Part shown: one piece after another, positions 6,679 through 14,288 of the stretch | Position numbering within the stretch: position 1 is the first letter of the stretch | Layout of the letters: every line of letters starts with the position of its first letter | The notes under the pieces: generated by a model | The model's input: the letters and a program-made list of their open reading frames with translations, nothing else | The model's database searches: none | Told to the model about the DNA's origin: nothing | NCBI RefSeq assembly: GCF_015558675.1 | Contig: NZ_JADMOL010000002.1 | Span: forward strand, 684,141 to 727,590 | DNA from: Paenibacillus sp. 1001270B_150601_E10 | GTDB lineage: Bacteria > Bacillota > Bacilli > Paenibacillales > Paenibacillaceae | Length of the DNA: 43,450 nt | Direction of reading: 5' to 3' | Translations under genes and position numbers: made by a program

Positions 6679-8604
6679 TTGAACATTACAAGTATGGTAC
6701 GGGGGATGATCGGAGAGGCAAAGCCAGGCGATGTTCGTGCCTTGGAGTTGAAGCAAGGGCAGGTTGTAAGAGGAGTCGTGCTGCAGGCCGAGGAGGGCAG
6801 TCAGGAAGCGGTTGTTCAAATCAATGGTGTCCCGGTAAAGGCGGTCTTGGAATCGCCGCTTAAGCCAGGTCAATCGATGCTGCTTCAAGTACAAGGCCAA
6901 CAACAGGATGGAATGATTCTCTTGAAGCCTACAGGCGAGAATAGGAGTCAGGCTTCATTAAGCGTAGCCGATGCCATTAAGATGTCCGGCTTGCCAGATG
7001 AGCCATGGGTAAGGTCTTTGTTTGCAGAATTAAAGCGCAGTGGAGTGGACATTACGCCAGAGGTGGTCGCAAAGCTGACGAAGGCCATGACCATGGTGCC
7101 CGCAGGCAAATCGCTTGAGGAGTGGATGCAGACAGCGATGGTCGCCCTTAAGCGTCAATTGCCTCTTACGGCAGAGTCTCTGCGGGGGTTGCAGCAAATT
7201 ATGCACGGCAAGCCGCTCCATCAGCTGCTGCAGCAGTTTTTGCAAGCTACGAAGTCAGCGCAGGCACTGATGCCGTCTCCTTCAAACGGCGGAATTGGAA
7301 CTACATCTACGAATGCGCAGGCGATTGTTCAAAGTCCTATGCAGCAGGCCCAGCAGCTGATTCAGACGCTGCTTAGTGCGATGCCCTCAGCGGTTGGCGA
7401 TTCATCCGTGGAGAGCATGAGCGCTTTGCGTCAACCTGGGACAGCGCTTGCTGCGGGGCAGGTGCCAAGAGAGGCAGTCAGCCAACCTATGGGGAAGCAG
7501 GAGAACTTGTCACAGCCACTGCTTTCTTCAACTGGAGGTAATCAGGCAGAAGGCCAACGTACCAGCCTTTCGGCTTCGAGTTCGCCGCTTCAAAACTTGA
7601 ATGCAACGAAAGATAGCGGTGTATTAGGGACCGAATCTATTAATCGTCCGTTGGCAAGCTCCGCTGAAGATACGATGCAAGCTTCGAATACACAGCAAAA
7701 AGGCTCTTTGGAAACAGCTGCTTCACAAACAACACGTGGGCAAGGACAAGCCATAAGCGGAGAGCATGCCTCTTCATGGGTCGGCAAGCTGCTTCAAGCG
7801 TTGGGCGTTAACCATGAGCATCAGGTGCGAATAGAAATAGTGAAATCTTTTCCAAGTCAGGCAACTACAACTGCTGCTCATGGTGAAGCAAGAGCAGATG
7901 CTGATGCTTCTGGTGCGCGTTCGATTGGAGCGAACCAAACGTCCGTTCAAGCTTCGCAGTCTACGATCACACGGATTCCAGAGCCTCTTCATCAGCAAGC
8001 ATCGATGCCGCCTAATGCTGTGAACAGCCTTCAAACGGCGATGAACAGCACTTCGCCGGAGCAAGGTGTGGAAACGATTAAAAGCACTTTGCTTCAGCTG
8101 CTGCAAAGCGACGCCCTTCCGTCAAGTGTTCGTGAGGCGGCTCAATCGATCGTATCCCATATTACCGGCCAGCAGCTTCTGTTAAGCAGTGATCGTAGTC
8201 TGCCATTCGCTCATATCAGCTTGTTTGTTCCGTTAGTTACGCCAGATGGCGAGCAGACGGCTGCTGTTCATATTCAAGCTCGTCAAGGAAAGAAAGGGGA
8301 GCTTGACGCTGCGAACTGCCGATTATGGTTTGATCTCGATTTGCGTGCGCTTGGGAGAACGGTTGTAGATGTAAATGTCGTGGAGAAAATGGTTGCGCTG
8401 AATATTCATCACGCTGATGAGAACGTAAGAAATTGGCTTGAGCCTTATCGAGAAGAGATTGATGGAGCTTTGGGTCAGATAGGCTATCAGTTGTCTGCTT
8501 TTCGTACGATGCCTATTGATGAGGAATCAGCTCAATCACCGGTAAAGCAAGCGCTCGACGATTACACCCTTGCGCCTTACAAAGGGGTGGATGTACGGAT
8601 ATGA
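6679..8604 (+). CDS. FliK-like flagellar hook-length control family protein (YlqG-type)
   Basis: A 641-residue protein beginning with a small beta-rich region (ELKQGQVVRGVVLQ..., first ~75 residues). A long Gln/Ser/Ala-rich, probably disordered middle (about 170-480) follows, then a globular C-terminal part (about 500-610) with LFVPLVTPDGEQTAAVHIQA and LWFDLDLRALGRTVVDV, which resembles the C-terminal core of FliK-type proteins. This is a second such protein, since a canonical fliK lies in the flagellar operon at 28.8 kb. The start is TTG 6679, 8 bases after CGGGGG; ATG 6694 is the alternative. Its last four bases overlap the FlhB-tail gene, suggesting the two products work together. The role is inferred from family and neighbour only. 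Confidence 0.75.
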   Translation: MNITSMVRGMIGEAKPGDVRALELKQGQVVRGVVLQAEEGSQEAVVQINGVPVKAVLESPLKPGQSMLLQVQGQQQDGMILLKPTGENRSQASLSVADAIKMSGLPDEPWVRSLFAELKRSGVDITPEVVAKLTKAMTMVPAGKSLEEWMQTAMVALKRQLPLTAESLRGLQQIMHGKPLHQLLQQFLQATKSAQALMPSPSNGGIGTTSTNAQAIVQSPMQQAQQLIQTLLSAMPSAVGDSSVESMSALRQPGTALAAGQVPREAVSQPMGKQENLSQPLLSSTGGNQAEGQRTSLSASSSPLQNLNATKDSGVLGTESINRPLASSAEDTMQASNTQQKGSLETAASQTTRGQGQAISGEHASSWVGKLLQALGVNHEHQVRIEIVKSFPSQATTTAAHGEARADADASGARSIGANQTSVQASQSTITRIPEPLHQQASMPPNAVNSLQTAMNSTSPEQGVETIKSTLLQLLQSDALPSSVREAAQSIVSHITGQQLLLSSDRSLPFAHISLFVPLVTPDGEQTAAVHIQARQGKKGELDAANCRLWFDLDLRALGRTVVDVNVVEKMVALNIHHADENVRNWLEPYREEIDGALGQIGYQLSAFRTMPIDEESAQSPVKQALDDYTLAPYKGVDVRI

Positions 8605-8921
8605 CAACTACAAAAAGGGAAGAAGTCGAAGCGGGTAAGCATAAACGAGCGCGTGCGGTTGCCCTTTCCTATAAGCCGGAACAGCAAATAGCACCTGTTG
8701 TGGTTGCTAAGGGCCAAGGGCTTGTTGCCGAACAAATCGTAGATTTGGCGAAGGAGAATGGGGTCCCTATTCAAGAGGACGCATCACTCGTTGAAGTGCT
8801 GTCTAAGATTGATCTTGACCAACAAATCCCAGCCGAGCTTTATCATCTTGTGGCAGAGGTGCTCACCTTCATTTATCGGTCCGATCAGCGAGCAGCAAAA
8901 GGCTGGATGACGGAGAAATGA
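8601..8921 (+). CDS. ylqH: Free-standing FlhB C-terminal domain protein (YlqH-type)
   Basis: A 106-residue soluble protein that aligns with the part of FlhB that follows its self-cleavage site. The stretch AVALSYKPEQQIAPVVVAKGQG corresponds to FAVAIRYEGSSMEAPTVIAKGQ of the full FlhB encoded at 38 kb, and IPAELYHLVAEVLTFIYR matches IPGDLFQAVAEVLAYVYK. There are no membrane segments and no NPTH cleavage motif, so it looks like the cleaved FlhB fragment made as its own protein. It overlaps the FliK-like gene by 4 bases (ATGA). In B. subtilis ylqH holds the same place. FlhX of Helicobacter pylori, a similar stand-alone domain, can replace the missing FlhB C-terminus. A helper role in flagellar export is therefore plausible but unproven. 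Confidence 0.85.
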   Translation: MTTTKREEVEAGKHKRARAVALSYKPEQQIAPVVVAKGQGLVAEQIVDLAKENGVPIQEDASLVEVLSKIDLDQQIPAELYHLVAEVLTFIYRSDQRAAKGWMTEK

Positions 8922-9000
8922 ACATAGTATCATTGAAAGGTTAGCAAAGATATGTCCGCTTATTCATGGATTAGAAGGACCTGAAGGAGGTTTAGGTATC

Positions 9001-9432
9001 ATGGGATCATCCCGAAAGGCTCATTATGATCATGGACATAAGCCCCGCACAAGGAAGAATCGTGTCGAGAAAGGACGGTTTGCAGAAGAAGCTGTTTACC
9101 GCTATGTGACGGAGAAGTGTGGGTGGACGGTTATCGAGCGCAATTGGCGCTGCAAAGCAGGGGAAGTCGACCTAATTGCCCAGGATGGGGATTGGATCGT
9201 CTTTATCGAAGTTCGCAGCAGGTCGGTAACAGGTGCAAGATTCGGAACTGCAAGAGAGGCCATTGATGCTAGAAAGCAAATGCAGGTAAGGACTGTTGCT
9301 GCACAATACCTCTACTTCAAGCGGTTAGCACAGTCTAGGGTTCGTTGTGATGCTGCACTGGTTACTCTGGGTGGTGAAGCTGTTGGTGAGAGCGATTCTT
9401 TCAGTATTGATTACATTCAGCATGCCTTTTAA
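9001..9432 (+). CDS. YraN family (UPF0102) nuclease-fold protein
   Basis: A 143-residue protein with the UPF0102 signature: a Glu in RFAEE near residue 29, GEVDLIA at 54-60, and FIEVRSR at 68-74. Together these resemble the acidic-Glu-Lys core of PD-(D/E)XK / Holliday-junction-resolvase-like nucleases, though here the usual Lys of the core is replaced by Arg (EVRSR). The biochemical role of the family is not settled. An N-terminal extension of about 20 basic residues (HDHGHK-like, RTRKNR) precedes the core. A strong ribosome binding site (GAAGGAGGT) lies 10 bases before the ATG. YraN genes often lie near rnhB, comM and dprA, as here. Confidence 0.88.
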   Translation: MGSSRKAHYDHGHKPRTRKNRVEKGRFAEEAVYRYVTEKCGWTVIERNWRCKAGEVDLIAQDGDWIVFIEVRSRSVTGARFGTAREAIDARKQMQVRTVAAQYLYFKRLAQSRVRCDAALVTLGGEAVGESDSFSIDYIQHAF

Positions 9433-9825
9433 GAAGGGTTAATCGAGGCATTGATAAACTTAAAAATCTAGAAGCTGCTTCGCACGTAATTTTTCTTTAA
9501 AAGAGAACAATAATAGATATAGCATAGATACACCCAAATTATAGAGCATATAGGCTGATTTTATTGAAAATGAAGCATAAAGATCTCACGAGGGAGAAAG
9601 AAATCATTACGATATCGGTTGAAAATGATTCAGATAAGCGGAACAATTCTTAATCGTTATAGAGAATATACATGCAATAGAGCAAGCCCTTCAATTTCTA
9701 GCAAGAAAATTGAAGGGCCTTTTTTCCATGCAAATAGGGGCAAAGCTTCTAAGATGGAATGATACACAAGGGCAGGAAAAACGTGATTGGTATCATAAAC
9801 AGCGCACCCGTTTCCTCGTTACCAA
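9433..9825. other. Intergenic stretch between yraN-type gene and comM
   Basis: About 390 bases between convergent genes. It contains a strong + strand terminator at 9686-9725 that lies 254 bases after the yraN-type stop, and a weaker minus-strand hairpin next to the comM stop. A 27-codon reading frame (9570-9653, ATG start, no ribosome binding site) is the only one noted and is not called as a gene. Confidence 0.5.
9686..9725 (+). terminator. Strong + strand intrinsic terminator between convergent genes
   Basis: GCCCTTCAATTT (9686-9697) pairs with AAATTGAAGGGC (9707-9718), with a short loop and one extra A, followed by TTTTTT. There is no A-run on its left flank, so it works for the + strand only. 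Confidence 0.85.
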
Positions 9826-9826
9826 T
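9771..9826 (-). terminator. Possible terminator of comM (minus strand)
   Basis: On the minus strand ATTGGTA (ending in the comM stop region) pairs with TACCAAT (plus coordinates 9820-9826 and 9786-9792) with an inner AAAC/GTTT pairing, followed by CACGTTTTT. The loop is long, so the call is weak. Confidence 0.45.
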
Positions 9827-11388
9827 TAGTAAGAATCCGTGCGAGGAGCTCGATCCATGCTGCGGTAACGAATCGCTTCTGCTAAATGAGGGATATCGAT
9901 CACTTCCTCTTGTGCAACATCAGCAATGGTGCGTGCCAGCTTAAGCAACCGATCATGTGCGCGAATGCTTAAGCCAAGCTGATCATAGACCGAACTAAGA
10001 AGCTTGTTTGCCTCTTCAGTCAGGGGACAGAATTTGCGAAGCCATGATCCGCTTAGCTCGCTATTGAACTGGAGAGGGAGTTCTTTATAACGCTCAGATT
10101 GAATGTGATGCGCCTTCAAGACATCACGACGCATGTCAGATGATCCGATTGCTGGACCCTCCCATTCTTGTGCGGGAGCTCTTGGGACTTCTAGTTGAAG
10201 ATCAATCCGATCAAGAAGTGGGCCAGACAGGCGAGAACGATATCTAGCAAGTCTCGCTGGCGTGCACCGGCAAACTTGATGCGAGGCCCCATCGAAGCCA
10301 CAAGGACAGGGGTTCATGGAAGCGGCCAGCATCAGATGGGCAGGGAATTGAAAGACTGCACGTGCTCTTCCTATCGTGACAAAACGGTCCTCAAGCGGCT
10401 GCCGAAGCACCTCCAGCGCTTGACGTGGAAATTCTGGCAGCTCATCGAGAAAGAGCACACCGCGATGGGAGAGACTGACTTCGCCAGGCTTAGGAATCGA
10501 ACCGCCACCAATCAATCCTGCCTGCGAGATCGAATGGTGCGGACTTCGAAAAGGACGGGTTCGCAGCAGTCCGCTGCGATTACGCTCCCATTTTCCCGAT
10601 ACGCTATAGATCTTGGACACTTCAAGAGCCTCTTCCTCGGATAAAGGAGGCAAAATAGTCGGGAGACGACGGATAAGCATGGTCTTACCGGTGCCTGGCG
10701 GTCCGCTGAGTAGTACATTATGCATGCCTGCGGCGGCAATCGTCATCGCCCGCTTAGCATGAGCTTGTCCCCTTACATCTGCATAATCCTCAAGGAACAT
10801 ATCGCTGTTAGGCGCACTGCTTTCTGATGAATCCATCATTTTATGATAACGCAGGGCTTCAAGCATTGATCGTGTATCCTCTTCCGTTGAACAAGGCTTC
10901 AGTTCCGCTAGATTCGCAATGCCGTATATAGAAACCCCTTCAATAAGCGAGGCCTCTTCCATATTGCCCCTTGGAACGAGGATATCCGTAATTCCCTGCC
11001 TCTTCGCCTCATCGACCATCGACAAAATGCCGGGAACCGAACGGGTGGATCCATCAAGTGACAGCTCGCCGACGATGAGCATCGATTCAAAGGGCACGGG
11101 ATAGACTTGGCCGCTAGTCATAAGCAAAGACAAGGCTACCGCCAGATCAAAGGAGGCTCCTTCCTTGCGTAGATCTGCTGGGGCAAGGTTGATCGTAATT
11201 CGCTCAAGCGGGAATAGGAAGCCGCAGTTGCGGATGGCGCTTCGAACGCGATCAATGGATTCTCTTACGGCTGCGTCAGGCAGACCGACCAGGCTTACTT
11301 GGGGCAGTCCCGGGGAAATATCCGTTTCAATCTGAATCATCTTCCCGTCAATCCCATATACATTCGCGCTTAACGCACGTCCATACAT
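9826..11388 (-). CDS. comM: Mg-chelatase-like AAA+ ATPase ComM (YifB)
   Basis: A 520-residue YifB/ComM protein and the only minus-strand gene of the window. It has an N-terminal Lon-protease-like ChlI domain (about 20-165), then an AAA+ domain with Walker A GPPGTGKT at 229-236 and Walker B VLFLDELPEF at 311-320. Four Cys follow in the NPCPCGF...VCRC segment (361, 363, 373, 375), and then the C-terminal Mg-chelatase helical domain (AHDRLLKLARTIADV). ComM of naturally competent Gram-negatives is a helicase that drives branch migration of incoming DNA during transformation; the role in Firmicutes is less clear. It has its own promoter (TTGACG/TATAAT) in the gap before sucC. Confidence 0.95.
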   Translation of the reverse strand: MYGRALSANVYGIDGKMIQIETDISPGLPQVSLVGLPDAAVRESIDRVRSAIRNCGFLFPLERITINLAPADLRKEGASFDLAVALSLLMTSGQVYPVPFESMLIVGELSLDGSTRSVPGILSMVDEAKRQGITDILVPRGNMEEASLIEGVSIYGIANLAELKPCSTEEDTRSMLEALRYHKMMDSSESSAPNSDMFLEDYADVRGQAHAKRAMTIAAAGMHNVLLSGPPGTGKTMLIRRLPTILPPLSEEEALEVSKIYSVSGKWERNRSGLLRTRPFRSPHHSISQAGLIGGGSIPKPGEVSLSHRGVLFLDELPEFPRQALEVLRQPLEDRFVTIGRARAVFQFPAHLMLAASMNPCPCGFDGASHQVCRCTPARLARYRSRLSGPLLDRIDLQLEVPRAPAQEWEGPAIGSSDMRRDVLKAHHIQSERYKELPLQFNSELSGSWLRKFCPLTEEANKLLSSVYDQLGLSIRAHDRLLKLARTIADVAQEEVIDIPHLAEAIRYRSMDRAPRTDSY

Positions 11389-11428
11389 AAAAATAACACC
11401 TCTTCTCTCACAATGTCACGGTGATAAG

Positions 11429-11438
11429 CGTGATCACG
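11429..11438. repeat. 10-bp perfect palindrome in the comM leader
   Basis: CGTGATCACG lies between the predicted comM transcription start and its ATG. An adjacent TCACGGTGA (near 11416-11424) is also palindromic around one base. Could be an operator or a leader hairpin; no protein is known to bind it. Confidence 0.35.
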
Positions 11439-11483
11439 TTGAAGAAAGGTGCTTCCTTATCTATCACATGAAACTTTAAGAAG

Positions 11484-11513
11484 ATTATATGAAATGGGGG
11501 ATTAACGCGTCAA
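11484..11513 (-). promoter_or_regulatory. Sigma-A type promoter of comM
   Basis: Read on the minus strand: TTGACG (11508-11513), 18-base spacer, TATAAT (11484-11489). Predicted start near 11477, about 90 nt upstream of the comM ATG. Confidence 0.75.
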
Positions 11514-11523
11514 GTGAAATGAA

Positions 11524-11542
11524 TCATCTCAGATTGAGATGA
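11524..11542. repeat. 19-bp inverted repeat just upstream of the comM -35
   Basis: TCATCTC (11524-11530) and GAGATGA (11536-11542) are exact reverse complements around five bases. The site abuts the comM -35 on the upstream side and also lies upstream of the sucC extended -10, so it is placed to bind a regulator of either gene. Confidence 0.45.
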
Positions 11543-11603
11543 AACCCATATCAAACAAATGTACTTATTTTCCAATTAATTGCGTCTCTTGGAGCGATAA
11601 ACA

Positions 11604-11612
11604 TGATACAAT
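11604..11612 (+). promoter_or_regulatory. Extended -10 promoter candidate for sucCD
   Basis: TGATACAAT, that is TG one base before TACAAT (11607-11612). No good -35 is found at 16-18 bases. If used, the sucC mRNA would carry a leader of about 290 nt. Confidence 0.45.
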
Positions 11613-11703
11613 GTCTTCGGATTGGTTTAATTTTCCGTGAAGATGATAGTTGATGTCGAGTTTCGCCGTTCGATCTGTCATCACACGTCGACTCTGTCAA
11701 GCA

Positions 11704-11848
11704 TAGCTTGCACAATTTGCAGGCTACTGGACTCGCAGCTGATTTGCGAATGCCGTTGAGGGCTGCAACGACTTGGCGAACCATTTCGCTTAGGTATTTC
11801 GGAAGCGGTTACTTTATGTCGCATTTTGTAAGTTACAGCGCATTGCGA
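11704..11848 (+). promoter_or_regulatory. Hairpin-rich leader region upstream of sucC
   Basis: Consecutive self-complementary segments are seen. TAGCTTGCA/TGCAGGCTA (11704-11726) has a 9-bp stem and 5-base loop. TCGCA/TGCGA (11733-11749) and CGTTG/CAACG (11754-11770) have 5 bp each. GGCGAA/TTCGCT (11775-11790) has a CCAT loop, and TCGCA...TGCGA (11819-11848) encloses TGTAAGTTACA. The first and fourth are the least likely by chance. No known riboswitch was recognised; a regulatory role is inferred. Confidence 0.4.
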
Positions 11849-11908
11849 AACGTCCAGCATCACGTCAGTTTACCTTAATAGGCTAACGATCGGATAGGGG
11901 GAAGCGCA

Positions 11909-13066
11909 ATGAATATCCATGAATATCAAGGTAAGGAAGTATTGAAACAATACGGTGTCGTTGTTCCAAATGGTAAGGTTGCTTACAATGTGGACGAGGC
12001 CGTAGCAGCAGCTGAGGAACTTGGTTCTCCTGTTGTTGTGGTTAAAGCGCAGATCCACGCAGGCGGACGCGGTAAAGCGGGCGGAGTGAAGGTTGCGAAA
12101 AGTGTGGATGAGGTTCGCGCCTATGCACAGGAGCTTCTTGGCAAAGTGCTTGTTACGCACCAAACGGGTCCTGAAGGGAAGGAAATCAAGCGTCTACTTA
12201 TAGAGCAAGGCTGTGATATTCGCAAGGAATATTACGTTGGTCTTGTCGTAGACCGTGCTACAGGCCGCGTCGTGATGATGGCTTCTGAAGAAGGCGGAAC
12301 AGAGATTGAAGAGGTAGCAGCAAAGACACCTGAGAAGATCATTAAAGAAATCGTAGATCCTGCCATCGGTCTTCAAACGTTCCAAGCGCGTCGATTGGCA
12401 TATGCAATTAATATTCCGAATGAGCTCGTTAAAGCAGCGAAGCTGATGATGTCCCTATATCAAGCTTTTGTTGACAAGGATTGCTCCATCGCTGAGATTA
12501 ACCCGCTTGTTGTTACAGGCGAAGGCGACGTTATGGCGCTTGATGCAAAGCTGAACTTTGATTCCAACGCATTGTTCCGTCATAAGGACATTCAAGCCCT
12601 TCGTGATTTCGATGAGGAAGATGAGAAGGAAATTGAAGCATCCAAGTACGACCTTAGCTATATTGCGCTTGATGGCAACATTGGCTGCATGGTTAATGGC
12701 GCGGGTCTTGCAATGGCGACAATGGACATTATCAAATATTATGGCGGCGAGCCGGCCAACTTCCTTGATGTAGGCGGCGGTGCTACGACTGAGAAAGTAA
12801 CCGAAGCCTTCAAGATCATTTTGTCTGATGAAAACGTAAAAGGCATCTTCGTTAATATTTTCGGCGGAATTATGCGATGTGATGTGATTGCCAACGGTGT
12901 TGTAGAGGCAGCGAAGGAAGTAGGACTCGATCGTCCTCTCGTTGTACGCCTTGAAGGCACGAATGTTGAGATTGGCAAGCGCATCCTGAATGAATCAGGT
13001 CTGAACATTGTATCAGCAGATTCCATGGCAGATGGCGCACAAAAGATTGTCGCATTGGTTCAATAA
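11909..13066 (+). CDS. sucC: Succinyl-CoA synthetase, beta subunit (ADP-forming)
   Basis: With SucD it converts succinyl-CoA, phosphate and NDP to succinate, CoA and NTP in the TCA cycle. At 385 residues it equals the B. subtilis protein. The ATP-grasp domain starts with [11 protein letters not shown]; the glycine-rich GGRGKAGG loop is at residues 52-59, IAEINPLVV contributes to metal binding, and the C-terminal ligase half includes FLDVGGGA and [10 protein letters not shown]. The ATG is preceded by TAGGGGGAAG. sucD follows after 27 bases, so the pair is one operon. It lies between divergent comM and dprA, whereas in B. subtilis it follows ylqH directly. Confidence 0.98.
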   Translation: MNIHEYQGKEVLKQYGVVVPNGKVAYNVDEAVAAAEELGSPVVVVKAQIHAGGRGKAGGVKVAKSVDEVRAYAQELLGKVLVTHQTGPEGKEIKRLLIEQGCDIRKEYYVGLVVDRATGRVVMMASEEGGTEIEEVAAKTPEKIIKEIVDPAIGLQTFQARRLAYAINIPNELVKAAKLMMSLYQAFVDKDCSIAEINPLVVTGEGDVMALDAKLNFDSNALFRHKDIQALRDFDEEDEKEIEASKYDLSYIALDGNIGCMVNGAGLAMATMDIIKYYGGEPANFLDVGGGATTEKVTEAFKIILSDENVKGIFVNIFGGIMRCDVIANGVVEAAKEVGLDRPLVVRLEGTNVEIGKRILNESGLNIVSADSMADGAQKIVALVQ

Positions 13067-13093
13067 TCTGGCGAATGAGGAGATGAATATGCG

Positions 13094-14032
13094 ATGAGCA
13101 TCTTAATTAATAAAGATACAAAGGTCATTACACAAGGAATTACGGGCGCAACAGGATTGTTCCACGCGAAGGGTGCACTTGATTATGGCACACAGATGGT
13201 TGGCGGTGTAACACCTGGCAAAGGCGGTCAATCCGTAGACATTACACTTGAGAACGGCAAGCTTGTATCCTTGCCGATCTTCAACACGGTTGTTGAAGCG
13301 AAGCAAGCGACAGGCGCTACAGCGACTGTTATCTATGTGGCTCCTCCATTTGCAGCGGATGCGATTATTGAAGCTGTTGATGCAGATCTTGATCTCGTTA
13401 TCTGCATCACGGAAGGCATTCCGGTTATGGACATGATTAAGGTGAAGCGCTATATGGAAGGCAAGCGCACGATTCTTGTTGGTCCTAACTGTCCGGGCGT
13501 AATTACACCAGGCGAGTGCAAGATCGGCATTATGCCGGGTTATATCCATACTCCAGGACATGTCGGAGTCGTCTCCCGCAGTGGAACATTGACCTATGAA
13601 GCTGTACATCAATTATCCACTCGCGGCATTGGTCAATCTACGGCTGTAGGCATTGGCGGAGATCCTGTAAAAGGAATGGAATTCATTGATGTATTGAGCC
13701 AATTCAATGAAGATCCTGACACCTATGCCGTTATCATGATTGGTGAGATCGGTGGTACGGCAGAGGAAGAAGCGGCAGAATGGATCAAAGCAAACATGAA
13801 GAAGCCAGTTGTCGGCTTCATCGGCGGAGCAACAGCTCCTCCAGGCAAGCGCATGGGCCATGCTGGAGCTATTATTTCCGGTGGAAAAGGCACAGCGGCA
13901 GAAAAGATTGCAAAGCTTCAGGAGTGCGGCGTTCAAGTAGCGCCTACACCTTCTGAGATGGGTTCAACACTGGTTAAAGTTTTGGAAGAGCAAGGAATTT
14001 TGGAGAAGTGCATTACCCATCAGCATGCATAA
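13094..14032 (+). CDS. sucD: Succinyl-CoA synthetase, alpha subunit
   Basis: The CoA-binding and phospho-carrier subunit partnered with SucC. The 312-residue protein has an N-terminal Rossmann-like CoA-binding domain (TGATG near 17-21). His256, in the RMGHAGAI motif, corresponds to the phosphorylated His246 of the E. coli enzyme and is followed by the glycine-rich ISGGKGTA loop. GAGGAG lies 11 bases before the ATG, a rather long spacing. A four-codon frame at 13083-13097 overlaps the start as ATGA but is probably fortuitous. A strong terminator follows the stop. Confidence 0.98.
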   Translation: MSILINKDTKVITQGITGATGLFHAKGALDYGTQMVGGVTPGKGGQSVDITLENGKLVSLPIFNTVVEAKQATGATATVIYVAPPFAADAIIEAVDADLDLVICITEGIPVMDMIKVKRYMEGKRTILVGPNCPGVITPGECKIGIMPGYIHTPGHVGVVSRSGTLTYEAVHQLSTRGIGQSTAVGIGGDPVKGMEFIDVLSQFNEDPDTYAVIMIGEIGGTAEEEAAEWIKANMKKPVVGFIGGATAPPGKRMGHAGAIISGGKGTAAEKIAKLQECGVQVAPTPSEMGSTLVKVLEEQGILEKCITHQHA

Positions 14033-14048
14033 TCATATCGTTCAAGGT

Positions 14049-14091
14049 AAGCAACCTTTCGACATATTTGTTGAGAGGTTGCTTTTTTATT
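14049..14091 (+). terminator. Intrinsic terminator of sucCD
   Basis: AAGCAACCT (14049-14057) is exactly complementary to AGGTTGCTT (14076-14084); further pairing (CGAC/GTTG) is possible inside, and a T-run follows. Confidence 0.9.
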
Positions 14092-14199
14092 TTATAGATT
14101 ACTTTTGCTAAGAAGATATAGGACTGCAATCTAGCGTTATTTTAAAAGCAGAAGAGTAGGGGAGTCACGAGAAATGTAGCCATTTTAAAAAGGAATCGC

Positions 14200-14228
14200 T
14201 TGCAATCTATGAAAGAGTAAAGCACAAT
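14200..14228 (+). promoter_or_regulatory. Possible promoter for dprA-topA
   Basis: TTGCAA (14200-14205), 17-base spacer, CACAAT (14223-14228), about 60 bases before the dprA ATG. Because sucD ends in a strong terminator, a promoter is expected in this gap; this is the best match seen. Confidence 0.4.
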
Positions 14229-14288
14229 AGGGGAAGCGATCTCAAACGCTTTCCTTCTATTATATATGTGGACGTAGGAGGAAAAGAT

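Noticed and set aside
9620-9634. Fur-box-like sequence (TGAAAATGATTCAGA)
   Set aside because: Only part of the 7-1-7 pattern matches, the second half is not symmetric, and there is no downstream iron-related gene.
9570-9653. 27-codon frame in the yraN-comM gap
   Set aside because: No ribosome binding site, and its length is expected by chance in AT-rich spacer; kept only as a note under the orphan terminator.
13083-13097. Four-codon frame overlapping the sucD start as ATGA
   Set aside because: It starts directly at the Shine-Dalgarno with no spacing, so it is unlikely to be translated; probably chance.
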